Shown: in pieces, positions 23,890 to 34,331 of the stretch | How the letters are laid out: every line of letters starts with the position of its first letter | How positions within the stretch are numbered: the first letter of the stretch is position 1 | Source: Tenebrio molitor | Lineage: Eukaryota > Arthropoda > Insecta > Coleoptera > Tenebrionidae | Length of the DNA stretch: 64,000 bases | Assembly: GCF_963966145.1 (NCBI RefSeq) | Contig: NC_091048.1 | Location: 17,484,001-17,548,000 of the forward strand | Direction of reading: 5' to 3' | The notes under the pieces: generated by a model | Database searches by the model: none | What the model saw: only the letters and a program-made list of their open reading frames with translations | What the model was told of the DNA's origin: nothing | Translations under genes and position numbers: made by a program

Positions 23890-24026
23890 TAATATTTGTT
23901 CACGTTGGAATAAACATCAGTGGTGCAAATCGCACACATTTGGCATTAACTTTCATATGAGTTGTCATAGTATAGTAACAGGTCACTCATTTGCACCACC
24001 GATGTTCATTCCAACGTGAACAGATA
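23890..24026. repeat. Small foldback repeat
   Basis: tgttcacgttggaataaaca is mirrored by tgttcattccaacgtgaaca, with an adjoining gtggtgcaaat / atttgcaccac. Confidence 0.7.
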
Positions 24027-24254
24027 CAGCGTGATCAACAATGACTGAGTCTGTTGGCAATGAAACAATTGAAAAGTACTGGTGTTTTTTGTCTCGTAAT
24101 TGGCACTGACCGGATTTTTTAACTTGAGACGACATTAAAAACATTTTTGGTTATGCCGACTATGTTTATGCTGTTACAAAAATGAACCTTTGTGTGCGTA
24201 AGACGAGTGAAGTTTATATACGTAGAGCATTTACAAATTTCGTTGGATATAATA

Positions 24255-24400
24255 ACTAGTATATTATTATACGAGTTTAATAAGACGCTTTATTATCACC
24301 TGAGTGTGTTTAAAGCACGACGAGCGGAGCGAGAAGTGCTTTAATTGAATGAATGTGATAATACGTCTTATTAAACGAGTGTAATATACTATTTTATTTA
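24255..24400. repeat. Imperfect palindrome around a GAGCGGAGCGAGAAGTG core
   Basis: acgagtttaataagacg and tattatcac on the left are mirrored by gtgataatacgtcttatt and aaacgagtg on the right. It appears to be the left part of a larger element that runs to about 24950 and is interrupted by the MITE at 24550. Confidence 0.55.
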
Positions 24401-24549
24401 CTTTGCTTTACTAATTCCTGAAATTTCGGCTGCTCAAGCTATCATATTAGACTAGGGACGCTCGCGTAGGTTGGTAACATACGTTTTGACAAAAATGTAA
24501 GGTTACATTTACTAAATTTACTTCGCTGCTTCGTAGCTTCACTCGTTAC

Positions 24550-24802
24550 CGTGGAGGGAGTATAGACTGGAGATGGCATTTCCTATGCTTCCCATGTTAA
24601 AAATCCGAACCCTCTAAAAGCACGTGCAACAACCTTTTATGACCCAGTCCACAAATCCACACTGCGCGTGGAAGGAAGGCAAAGGAAGCCATTGGCGTAG
24701 CGTCTGTATTCAGAAACCTTTTATGGCTCTGTAGTTTTCGCGGGCAGGTAAACGTATTTGAATTAGTGCCATCTCCATTCTCCAGTTTATATTCCCTCCA
24801 CG
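24550..24802. mobile_element. MITE with 8-bp target duplication CTCGTTAC
   Basis: The element begins CGTGGAGGGAGTATAGACTG and ends with the mirrored CCCTCCACG. CTCGTTAC occurs immediately outside both ends (24542-24549 and 24803-24810). An 8-bp duplication points to a hAT-type, or 9-bp Mutator-like, origin rather than the TA elements common here. Confidence 0.8.
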
Positions 24803-24993
24803 CTCGTTACCTTGACGCCTGACGTCAAACGACTGATGTTGCCAATATAACAAAAGCTAAAAGTTACCAAAAACAGTTTAATAATATGCTTCATTATTAA
24901 ACTGTTTTCGGTATAATAATGAGTCCATTAGTAACTCAAAGTAGATAAAATTTGTTTTGTAGTAAATATCAATAAGTTAAATTAAAAAATTAT

Positions 24994-25387
24994 TATAATC
25001 TGTTTCAAAATCAGAAATCCACCACCTATTGAATTATGTTGGCAGAAAAAAAGAAATCGCTAGAATAAGTTTCATTTTTTTGAGTTGGCCCAACCTCCCG
25101 CCAAAATTTGACATTGAACTGTTGAGTTTATTTACCTAACACAAAATAATTATTATGTGCAAAAAGGTGGTAGCTACCATATCATACCTTTTGAATAAAA
25201 TAATAAAATGAGAATAAAAAAACAGGATGAACTACGACCAAAACGACTGTCAACAATTTTCTTTCATAACCCCACTTTTTTCTGACACATGCAGACACAC
25301 TAAAAGCAAAAGTTGGCGACGTTGTCGGTTGTATTTTGTAGGTAGAATGCAGTGTTGGTGGATTTTTGATTTTGAAACAGATTATTA
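24994..25387. mobile_element. MITE, TIR AATCTGTTTCAAAATCA
   Basis: aatctgtttcaaaatcagaa and atccaccacc are mirrored on the right by ggtggat and gattttgaaacagatt. Confidence 0.65.
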
Positions 25388-25524
25388 GGTATAGGCAGTG
25401 AAGCGAAGCTTTCATTTCATTACCATTAGACTTTTATTTATATTTTTGTATATATGTAATATAAAATAAAATGAACTTATTTTGGATTTATTCTTTTACA
25501 AATTAAAGAATCAAAAATAGTTAT

Positions 25525-25897
25525 TACTATCGTGTCAAAAATGGATTACTCCCTAGAATTGGAACTTTTAGGGAAATAACGTTTTTCATGTTGTGTGTAA
25601 CTAGAATTTTCAAAAGTTATTTTGAATGCCTAAGGTTGGTTACTTTGAATTGAGAGATTAAATCCAAATAAATATGCCGCCAGTAACCAAAATTGATTGT
25701 GAAACGAAAAATCATCTATCACTTAGCGAGAAATTAGTCATTTGCAACTGTTACAATTAATTTGCTGTCTTACATTTTTGAGATATCTTTTGTTTGTCAC
25801 CAGAAACCACATAGCCTCCAACCTAACCAAATTTATGGCAACCTAGTAACGAATATCCCTAAATCCCAGGAAGTAATCCATTTTTGACACGAGAGTA
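25525..25897. mobile_element. MITE, TIR TACTYTCGTGTCAAAAATGG
   Basis: The inverted ends are followed by attactyccta / aggaagtaat. A close copy lies at 41140-41746, where it is interrupted by another MITE. Confidence 0.75.
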
Positions 25898-26485
25898 AGT
25901 ATTATTTAAAATATGTAATTTATTGTATATTTGGTTTGGTTCATATTGTAAGTAACTTGAAACCGAAATAAAGAAGCTTTACTTTAAAAATACTTTTGCT
26001 TTTTAACACATAGGATTTTTAATATCTTTTTCCAGTTCTTTTTCACTTAATTTTCTAAATATTTTTAAGCCAAATATCTCAGTTTAACAAAATTATATAA
26101 AACCAAATTTGATGAACCATGAAAAATTATTTATCTGTCTAATCTAGTTAAATCAAATATTCTAAGAATTTTTTCTCTTTGTGATTATTACTTCAGATAT
26201 GAAGGAATCGTATTATCTTAATAGCGAAAAAGGATGACGATCATTTGTAAAATTAGATACCCGTAAAGCTGTAGGTACTTGTTGTCAATCACAAGATGAC
26301 TGAAAACATTTTTACGATTATTTCCCCGTTGATAAGAGAAACTAATGCGAGATACGTTATCTGCTGAATTAGGCATTCAAGATAAAGTTCATTTTTAAAC
26401 AAATATTATTAAAGGTGTAACCGTATGTTGTAGTAAGGTGTGTAAGTACAGTGCATCGTGTATATACATAAACAAATTGTGGATA

Positions 26486-27985
26486 ATGGCTAAAACAAAA
26501 CGAGAATATATATTGGCAACATGTTTTTTGTCCGGCGCCGCCGCCATTATTTCTTTCATATCGTTGGGTACTCAAGAATGGGTTACAGCGATAGCTATTA
26601 GTGAGGTAGACGATAATGAAAATACTTTTAAATTTGGTTTGTTTGGTGGTATATTTAAGCAACTGTCAATCACAAAGGCAGTCTATGAGTTAACGAGTAA
26701 GAAAAAATTCACATATCAGGTTTATGACGTTATCAAAAATGTTTTTGCAGCGGTCTGTGCATTTGGTCACAATGTATGTGCCCTGTTATGTGGCAACAAC
26801 ATGGAAAACAATCTTGAAGATCTATATAATAACATACCCTTTAACAATAGCGACCTGTGTTCAGCTAGTGCTGTTTCCATGGAGGCACCAGTTTTTGAGA
26901 CAACGTTACTCGTACGTGCTTATAATGAAATAGGTAAGAAAGTATCGGGCCTTCAAATAAATATATATTTAGAGTAGGCGTAGGCGACATTCTAATTCTG
27001 TTAACAGTGTAAAGTAATTTTTGTAGATAACCAATTATTCTCCGGAGTTACACAGGTTACATAGTAAGCTTTTTCCCAATTTCATATTGTCATATTCCGT
27101 GGAGGGGGAATAGGGAGGAATGCACTACAAAAATTAAAAATATTTTCTAACCTAATTTTATTTCGTTAAAATGTCAGACGTTTCTTGTGTCATTTTCTAC
27201 GCTGGAAAAATGTTGCAAACAATTGAATTTCCATACGTTGCTCTAAATATAAATTTATTTGAAGGCCTGTTACAACTTAAAAACATAATATACAGGCTGT
27301 TTGATAAAAAACGCCTCAACCCATAACTTTTTTATTTATTATCCGATTTCAATGAACAAAAAAACCGAAGATATGGTTTTTCATGCGCGACGAAGCAGCC
27401 ATAAAATAAATTTTTTTGGCGTTATTTTCAGTAGCTTACGATAGTCAACTTTTTAAAATATCTAAAAAAAAATTTTGTTTTTTTTGTTTTAGACGATATG
27501 GTTTTTATAAATGCAGGAGTTTGGGTGTGCACGATTTTCTTTTTAATAATATCTGCAGTAATGGGTCTGCTTTCTGCTGGTTTAGCTATATGGAATACAG
27601 CAACTAACCCTTATCAACCTTATTTGAGTATTTTTGGATTGTACGTATACAACGCCATAGCGTTTTTCAGTATATTGTCATCAGTTATACTGTGGGGTGC
27701 GATGTTCGCCAAAGATCTTAGTCGCATGATACCGAGTTATAAAACATATCTGGAAAAATTTAATACAAATGGACGGGCTTCGTTGGGTTATTCTTACTGG
27801 TAAATAATATTTTCAGGTTTATATTTTCTATAACAAATTGTTTCAGGATAAATTTGATATCTATATGCTTTTATATGGTCAGCATATGCTTGCTATACAT
27901 CAGAAATTATTTAATATCAAAAGAACCAGAGCTGAAAAGTGTGCACATAGAAGACGATGTTGAACCAGTGATTTATCTTTATTAA
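26486..27985 (+). CDS. Clarin-like four-TM membrane protein, copy 2 (intact)
   Basis: Three exons, 26486-26933, 27493-27799 and 27847-27985, close in frame to 297 aa. The start MAKTKREYILATC was chosen by comparison with copy 1; an upstream in-frame ATG at 26438 is not open in copy 1. Four hydrophobic helices are visible: near residues 10-30, IFFLIISAVMGLLSAGLAIW, IAFFSILSSVILWGAMF, and ICFYMVSICLLYI in the last exon. The first loop has GLFGGIFK and a cysteine cluster (AVCAFGHNVCALLC). A conserved LGYSYW precedes the last splice (TG|G). The layout and motifs suggest the clarin/claudin-like superfamily; vertebrate clarins act in hair-cell and photoreceptor membranes. The assignment is by pattern only and the function in insects is not claimed. 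A poly(A) signal ATTAAA lies near 28033. Confidence 0.78.
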
Positions 27986-28604
27986 CATTGTAGATGTTTA
28001 ATTATTTATTGTGACCATTTGTCGTTTAGGATCATTAAAGATATATTTATAAAAATGAGCTTTTGATTCTTAAAAGTGTAGAAGATAAGTTAAGATCAGG
28101 AAAAATTATTTTTTAGTCTATTCTCGAACAAGTTTGTGCTGAGACAATTCTCATTTTCGATACCTTGATAATTAAAACAAGTATACAGGGTGCTTAAAAA
28201 TGGCGAAACAAGGCCATTGTGCACTATTCAGGGACACCATCTGAGCATGGAAAAAATGTTAAAAAAATTCTATCTCGTGATTCTTTAAAGATATGGAGGC
28301 TACAAAATCGGTATCTAAAATTGTTATTGTTTACCAATTCTTAATATTTCAACAACTTTTGTAGTGAGATATATTTACAATTATGTTCAACAATAATTTT
28401 TTTCTACAAACACTGGTAAAAAGTGAATTTTTGACGCGGTGTATTATAGCGGCCAAAAAATTTTGAACGATCAAATTTTGGCATATCGAAAAATGTCATT
28501 GTAAGCTGCCGTTTACTGTTATTATGACGTTTATAAATTAAATCGAAAAATTGACCGTTTGAAGTAAACGTCTATCAAGTTTATAATAATAATTTAGTGA
28601 TACA

Positions 28605-29510
28605 ATGCCAGCCGTATCTGAATTTACTAAAGCCAAAATAGTAACCCTTCACCAGAGGGGTGTGTCGTATGGACAAATTTCGACGAATTTAGGGTTATCG
28701 AAGGGCACTATCCATGCCATTATGCGGAAGTGGGAACACACTGGGAGGGTGGTTCGGCGTCCAGGTTCTGGAAGAAGGCGGGTGTTTTCCGTGGAACAGG
28801 ACGAGGCAGTCATCATCATCCTGCAGAATAGGCCTTTCTCTAACGCTGAGGAAGCAGTGGCAATAACTCATTTCCCGGGGTCGGTGAGAACTGCTTGACG
28901 ACGAATGAAGGCAAGTGGGATAAAGAATCACGTGGCAGCAAGAAAAATTACATCAACACCTCGCTACAAGGAAGTCACGAGTTGGTTTTGCTCCACAACA
29001 CTTGCCCCAATGGCTGAATAAGAGTATATCGACCCAGAAATACGAGGTACGAAGAACGTTATGTTGATGCTACCGATCGTACTGGCCGTTTTTCGGTAAA
29101 TATGTGGGCCTGGATTTCGGTGGAGAGTCCGGGGGTAATCTTACATGTGGAGGAGAGGTTAACAACCAGTGCCGTTTATACTCGTATTAGGATTCTTGAA
29201 AACGTGCTGCTGCCTTCTGTGGAACCACATTTTCCCAATAATAATTTTATTTTTCAACATGACAATTGCTCAATCCACACAGCACATAGGGTAGCAGCAT
29301 GGGTTCAAGATCATAATATAAACGTCCTTGAGTGGCCAAGTCGCAGTCCGGATCTAAATCTAATAGAGAATATGTGGGGATTATTAGTAAAAAAATTAAA
29401 ACTTTTGACTGCGATTACCGAAGCATGGATAGCATTACCCCCGAACTATCACCAAAATCTGTGCCTGTCCATGAGGAATAGATTGCTCTTGGTTGTACAA
29501 CAAAATGGAG
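28605..29510 (+). pseudogene. Decayed Tc1/mariner-family transposase
   Basis: The frame at 28605 begins MPAVSEFTKAKIVTLHQRG and continues to GQISTNLGLSKGTIHAIMRK, a paired helix-turn-helix DNA-binding region with GRRRVFSVEQDEA after it. It stops at a TGA near 28897. The frame continues beyond as RRMKASGIKNHVAARK, so TGA probably replaced Trp. The middle is rearranged. Near 29245-29390 the catalytic region is recognisable: FIFQHDNCSIHTA (second Asp), then SPDLNLIENMWGLL (third acidic residue; 34-residue spacing type). The first catalytic Asp region is lost, so it cannot be active. Confidence 0.85.
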
Positions 29511-30643
29511 TAATGATCAAATATTGCCTTCTTCAGTTTTATTTTGTAAAGTTTTTTTATTTTAAACTTTTAATTTTAAGTTTAATAAAATGTTATAATT
29601 TATTAGTATTGTGGATTGATCTGTACTTTAAATTTTTTGATATTTGCGTACCAAAATGCAACCTGTTGGGTCGTTCTGTCTTGACGTAAATAGGACTAAA
29701 TTTGGTTTCATCTATTATGAAGACATTCCTGATTTTGTGTTGATGCTAAACATCTAAGAACTAGATAGGTAGGGGAAACTCGGGCAAGAAGAACCATGTG
29801 GGCAAAAAGAATCAGTTTATTATTTTTTAATTTAAATTTGTCGCTGCTTTGTTTTTATGTAGATCCGTTAGCCACAGTCATTTTGCAGGACTTGATGTGA
29901 AAGACGTTGACCTAAGTTAATTTTTTCATGTTTTACGCCACAAAACAAAGAGTACCTATGTATGTGTGAATCGATGATTGTAGCTCAGACAAACCGAAAT
30001 CATTTCTAAACAAAAAAAAAAATTAATTTCCGAACTTCTTTTGGTAAAAGAGAATTTCGCGCTCTTTCTAACCTGTAAAAAGTTTTGGCATAGGAATAAT
30101 TTCTTTCGTGTGAAATAAAAATCAGTTACTTTCTATGTTTTGACAATTGTTTATTAAAAAATTTCAATTATAAATCAACGATTGCTGGCCCTTATTGTCT
30201 TGTCATGTCAGTTTTCACATTTATATTAACTTTTGCTCATAACCTCAATAAAGAAAAAGTGTCATGATTAATCTTATTCGCCAAGCTATTTTTTATACTT
30301 GGATTGCTAACTTATTTCGAGTTAAACAAAATATCACGTTCTAGGGATTTCTTGTATTTTGGGTTGCATATAACGAAATTTTCATCGGAAGTCTCTCGTG
30401 AATAACCCTGTATATTAGAAACAAATAAAAAGATGTAAACAAATAGGAGAGCGTGTTCAACAACGACTGTGTCTGTTAAAGCACTGACAATGAAACAATT
30501 GAAAAGTATGTGTTGGTGTTTTTTGTCTCGTAATTGGGACTGACCGGATTTTTTTTACTTGAGACGACATTAAAAAATGTTTCGGTTATGTTTATGTTAT
30601 TACAAAACAGATTCAATCATTCTTGATCACACCGTATATTATA

Positions 30644-31091
30644 CAGGTGTCCCAAAAATGGCGTACAAACTACTTACTACTTATCGAGGATGTTTAACTG
30701 TACATGAAAAAAATATGGAAAAAATGTTTCCGACAAAAAAAACAATTATTTTTATTATTATTATTAACGATAATACAATGTAAACAAAGATATATTCATA
30801 CATCATTACCTTGAAATGTTACCGTATTATGCAGGATTAGATATTGGTAGTGAGTGATCTTATACTTTGTGATAATATGTACGATTAGACGTAGCTGTCA
30901 TGACAATTTCATACCTACATACGGGGTGATCAAGAAGGACTTTCAAAATAATTAATCTGTTAAGTGCCACTTTCAAAGACCGCCAAATCAGCAAGTAAGT
31001 CCAATACAATTTTTTTAACATTTTTCTGACGTTTACGGTAATCTCTTCTACACCGTAGTGCACCGTTAGTACGCCATTTTTGGGACACCTG
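30644..31091. mobile_element. TA element, TIR CAGGTGTCCCAAAAATGGCG
   Basis: caggtgtcccaaaaatggcg is mirrored by cgccatttttgggacacctg, with TA on both sides. The right half recurs at about 31905-32037. Confidence 0.75.
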
Positions 31092-31200
31092 TATATTTAG
31101 CTCGATTTCAATGGAATATTCACAATGAGAAATGGATTTCATTCGCAATCTGATTTTTCTGACCGGCACAAAAAACGACTCACTTTGAATTTTATTAGTA

Positions 31201-31429
31201 CGGGGTGATCAAGAAGGACTGTTTAAGTTGGTAACACTGAATTGTATTTTAAATCGTATAACAGGAGTAACTTTCGGTTGTTGATGGCTTGTCGTTGTTA
31301 ATGCTACCTACATCAGATATTTGTCAAATAAACCAACAAAACATATCCGGTTGTAGTGTTATAAATAACCGAATTAAAAAATTTTCTTAATTGTACTGCC
31401 AACTTAAACAGTCCTTCTTGATCACCCGG
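31201..31429. mobile_element. TA element, TIR C(G/C)GGGTGATCAAGAAGGACTG
   Basis: gtgatcaagaaggactgttt with aagttgg is mirrored at the right end, and TA flanks both sides. A relic of the same end (gtgatcaagaaggact) lies inside the preceding element near 30925. Confidence 0.75.
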
Positions 31430-32907
31430 TATAATTAAGTAATTCATTGTCTTAGAAACATTTTTTGATATCATGTTGTATTGATAAGTGTTATTTAAGT
31501 TATTCTTTGCCAAAGAATATCCGACAAACAAAACATTAAACACAGCAAATTAAATTTTAATGAAAAAAAAAGTAATTTTTCAGAAAAAAATTTGTGTTAT
31601 GAAAAATTGCCAAAATTTGAACAGCATTTTGAATTAGTATCTCGTATTGTCACATTAAATCTTTTAACACGTAAATCAACCGACAAAAACACAACGTGGA
31701 AGTACCTAACGCAAATTTTCTAATAATTTATTTAAACAAAACAATTCGGTTGCCATGGTACCATAGCACTCCCGATGATTGACAATATTCCAAATTAACT
31801 GTAATAAAGAAAAATAAGCATACATATAATTTCAAGATTATTTATTGAAGAAATCATAATGAGTCGTTTTTTGTGCCGGTGAGTGTATTTCAAAATTATT
31901 GACCTGTTTAGTGCCACTTTCAAAGACCGCCAAATCAGCAAATAAGTCCAATACAATTTTTTTTATCATTTTTCTGACGTTTACGGTAATTTCTTCTACA
32001 CCGTAGTGCACCGTTAGTACGCCATTTTTGGGACACTGTGTATTTATTAACCATGGTTGAGAGTCAAGATTGAATCCCGAAGGCTATAATAGTCTTCTCA
32101 ACCGTTGTTTTTGATGAATGTTGATCACAATGAATGATCTGTGTGCTCGAAGGACTAATGGTTTGTATACTGGTTGAGTGTCATAATGGATGACCAATTA
32201 ATTACCCCGAATTTTTCGTTTTTGTTTATTAACTCAACACTTATGTAATTTATTACAAATGACAGAGAGAGGACAAAAAAGGAAGTCTTCTTTAGTCGAG
32301 GTTGTCTTACACTTTATATTCTTGGGATGGGAGCTTCCACACCCCGCTAAGGCCCCATCGGCTGTAACAACCATGGTAAATACATATATTTATAGGGTTA
32401 TTAAGTATGAATGTTTCTAACATCTAGTTGACGTAGCGGCACACCTAAGTAAAACGCATAGCCACCTACGATGTTAGAAATATTTATAACAACCCGGTAC
32501 TTTTTTTGCTATTGATTATCTCCAGGGCTCTTAAATCAGTTTTGATTGATTTAAGCCTACTTAAACGAAGAGTTTGATTTTCTTCGTGATCCACAATTCG
32601 TTAAATCAAGATTGACTTACCGAGAAAAGACCATGTACGAGAAGTATGCGTCATACCTATTTAATGATTATAAAAATTGATAACGTAATGATTAATTACC
32701 AGAGGTAAAAATACAGTACAGTCGTACACACAAACCACTGAAATTCTGAATATGTTAAGAATAATAAAATTTGACAGTATGAAAACTGGAAAAGTTGGAA
32801 GTTTTTGTGTGTAGGTACAGAAACTGTTAATTAATTTGGTATACCTAATTAGGTAAACTCCAATGTTTGTATCATCTTCCCGTTGCCAGAAGTTCGATTG
32901 TCATATA

Positions 32908-33632
32908 CAGGGTGTCCCCAAAAAAGAAGACGAGTCCATAACTCCGTTATTTATCGGAAGATTTTAATTATCTGTACACCAAATTAAATGATTGTTAATA
33001 GGCTACAAAATGGCCTAATAAATTCAAGTATAGCCCCATGGACTTCAAGGGTAAACTGTCAAAAAAAAATTTTTCAAATGGGATTACATATTTTTTTTTA
33101 GTAATTCTGATAGAGATTTTTATTCTGAAAATAACAGTGTATCACAAGTATACACTTAAATACCAAAAATTCACAAAAAAAATGTAAAAAAACGCTACTA
33201 TCATCTATGTTCCATTTTGCGCTAAACATTGGGAGCATATCTGCGCAATCCCACATATTATTATTTGTCATTTGTTTTTCTAGCTACCTTAATTTGGTTA
33301 TTACATTGTAACGCAATGCATTTTGATAGCTTTTCGCTTGGTGCTCGTCATTTGTTTCAAAAGTTAGTGTTATTTTTTTATGTCAAGTTATACTTGTGAT
33401 ACATTGTTGTTTTTAGAAGTAAAATCTCTATCAGAATTACTAAAAAAAAGTATGTAATCCCATTTGAAAAAAAATATTTTGACAGTTTAGTCTTGAAGCC
33501 CTTGGAACTATACGTCAATTTATTAAGCCGTTTTGTAGCCTATTAAAAACCATTTATTTGGTGTATATATAATTAAAATCCTCCGATAAATAAGGGAGTT
33601 ATGGACTCGTCTTTTTTTTTGGGGACACTCTG
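32908..33632. mobile_element. TA element with about 240-bp inverted arms
   Basis: Starts CAGGGTGTCCCCAAAAAAGA and ends with its imperfect complement, flanked by TA. Symmetry continues through gagtccataactccgtt, taggctacaaaatggc, tcaaatgggattacat and gtaattctgatagagatt, so the arms make up more than half of the element. Confidence 0.8.
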
Positions 33633-34319
33633 TATCTAATAGTGCAATCATCATCAATATCATTAACTATATATCTAAAACTACAAACTACCTACCAATT
33701 TTCTTCGAAAATTAACACTGTTATGGCGGTAAAAATTTGCTAACCGAGAGTTTCCGAAAGCGCACGAATTAGTTTGTAGTTCTCATTCCGCGGTTCTCAC
33801 CATATACGTTTGTTCTTCAGGTAGAATAGTTTGTGGGTAGAATACAATCTACTGTGTAGAAGAGATACTTCATCCAGTTGGTGAATGACGGTTGTCATAT
33901 TTTGTGTGAAGCACAACTGACTAATCGGTAATCCCATGTAAATTTTTTGATGTGTTCGAGAAAAGACAAAACGGTTTTGTGTGCATTTGAGGTGAATTAT
34001 CAGTGTTTGTACAGTTAGTGCGATGTGGTCATCTCGACAAGTGGGACAAATATGCGAAGAATTTGTCATCAGCAGTGATGATTGAATAACAAAGCGAAAA
34101 GACATTAAAGAAAATGTTTTGCAAGTGTCGTGTGGCGTTCCAGTGGAAACTTCAACGATAAGTCAAACAGGATCCACGGCTGAGCGATTTAATCCGAGTT
34201 CCGTTTATCCGTCGAATTGACCACAGTAAGAAGTCTTCGGATACGCACTCCGCCTTGTAGAAAGTTATTTTTAATGTCCATCATCGGCGAACACATTAAA
34301 TTGTGTCAACATTCGTAAA

Positions 34320-34331
34320 ATGACAAAATGA
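34320..34331 (+). promoter_or_regulatory. Three-codon upstream ORF overlapping the clarin-like 3 start
   Basis: ATG-ACA-AAA-TGA begins at 34320. Its stop TGA (34329-34331) overlaps the main ATG (34328-34330) as ATGA. Any ribosome that starts at the first ATG would terminate on top of the main start codon. Confidence 0.6.

Larger units (their letters stand above)
21172..26485. other. Repeat-rich spacer between clarin-like copies 1 and 2
   Basis: No gene was recognised in these 5.3 kb. It holds a hAT-like MITE, several TA elements, a GC-rich block at about 22300-22735 with a small hairpin, a retrotransposon-like tail with acagacagac repeats near 23620-23660, nested inverted-repeat elements near 24240-24950, and the duplicated clarin upstream region at its right end. 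Confidence 0.7.
27986..34327. other. Repeat-rich spacer before clarin-like gene 3
   Basis: This holds a dead Tc1/mariner copy, a repeat shared between about 24010-24170 and 30445-30600, TA elements at 30644, 31201 and 32908, a partial element copy at 31900-32040, and a small inverted repeat around 32390-32490. The final 200 bp before 34328 should contain the clarin-like gene 3 promoter and leader. No other gene was recognised. Confidence 0.65.

Noticed and set aside
26438..26485. Upstream in-frame ATG for clarin-like copy 2
   Set aside because: The matching region of copy 1 has a stop, and both copies share MAKTKREY at the later ATG.
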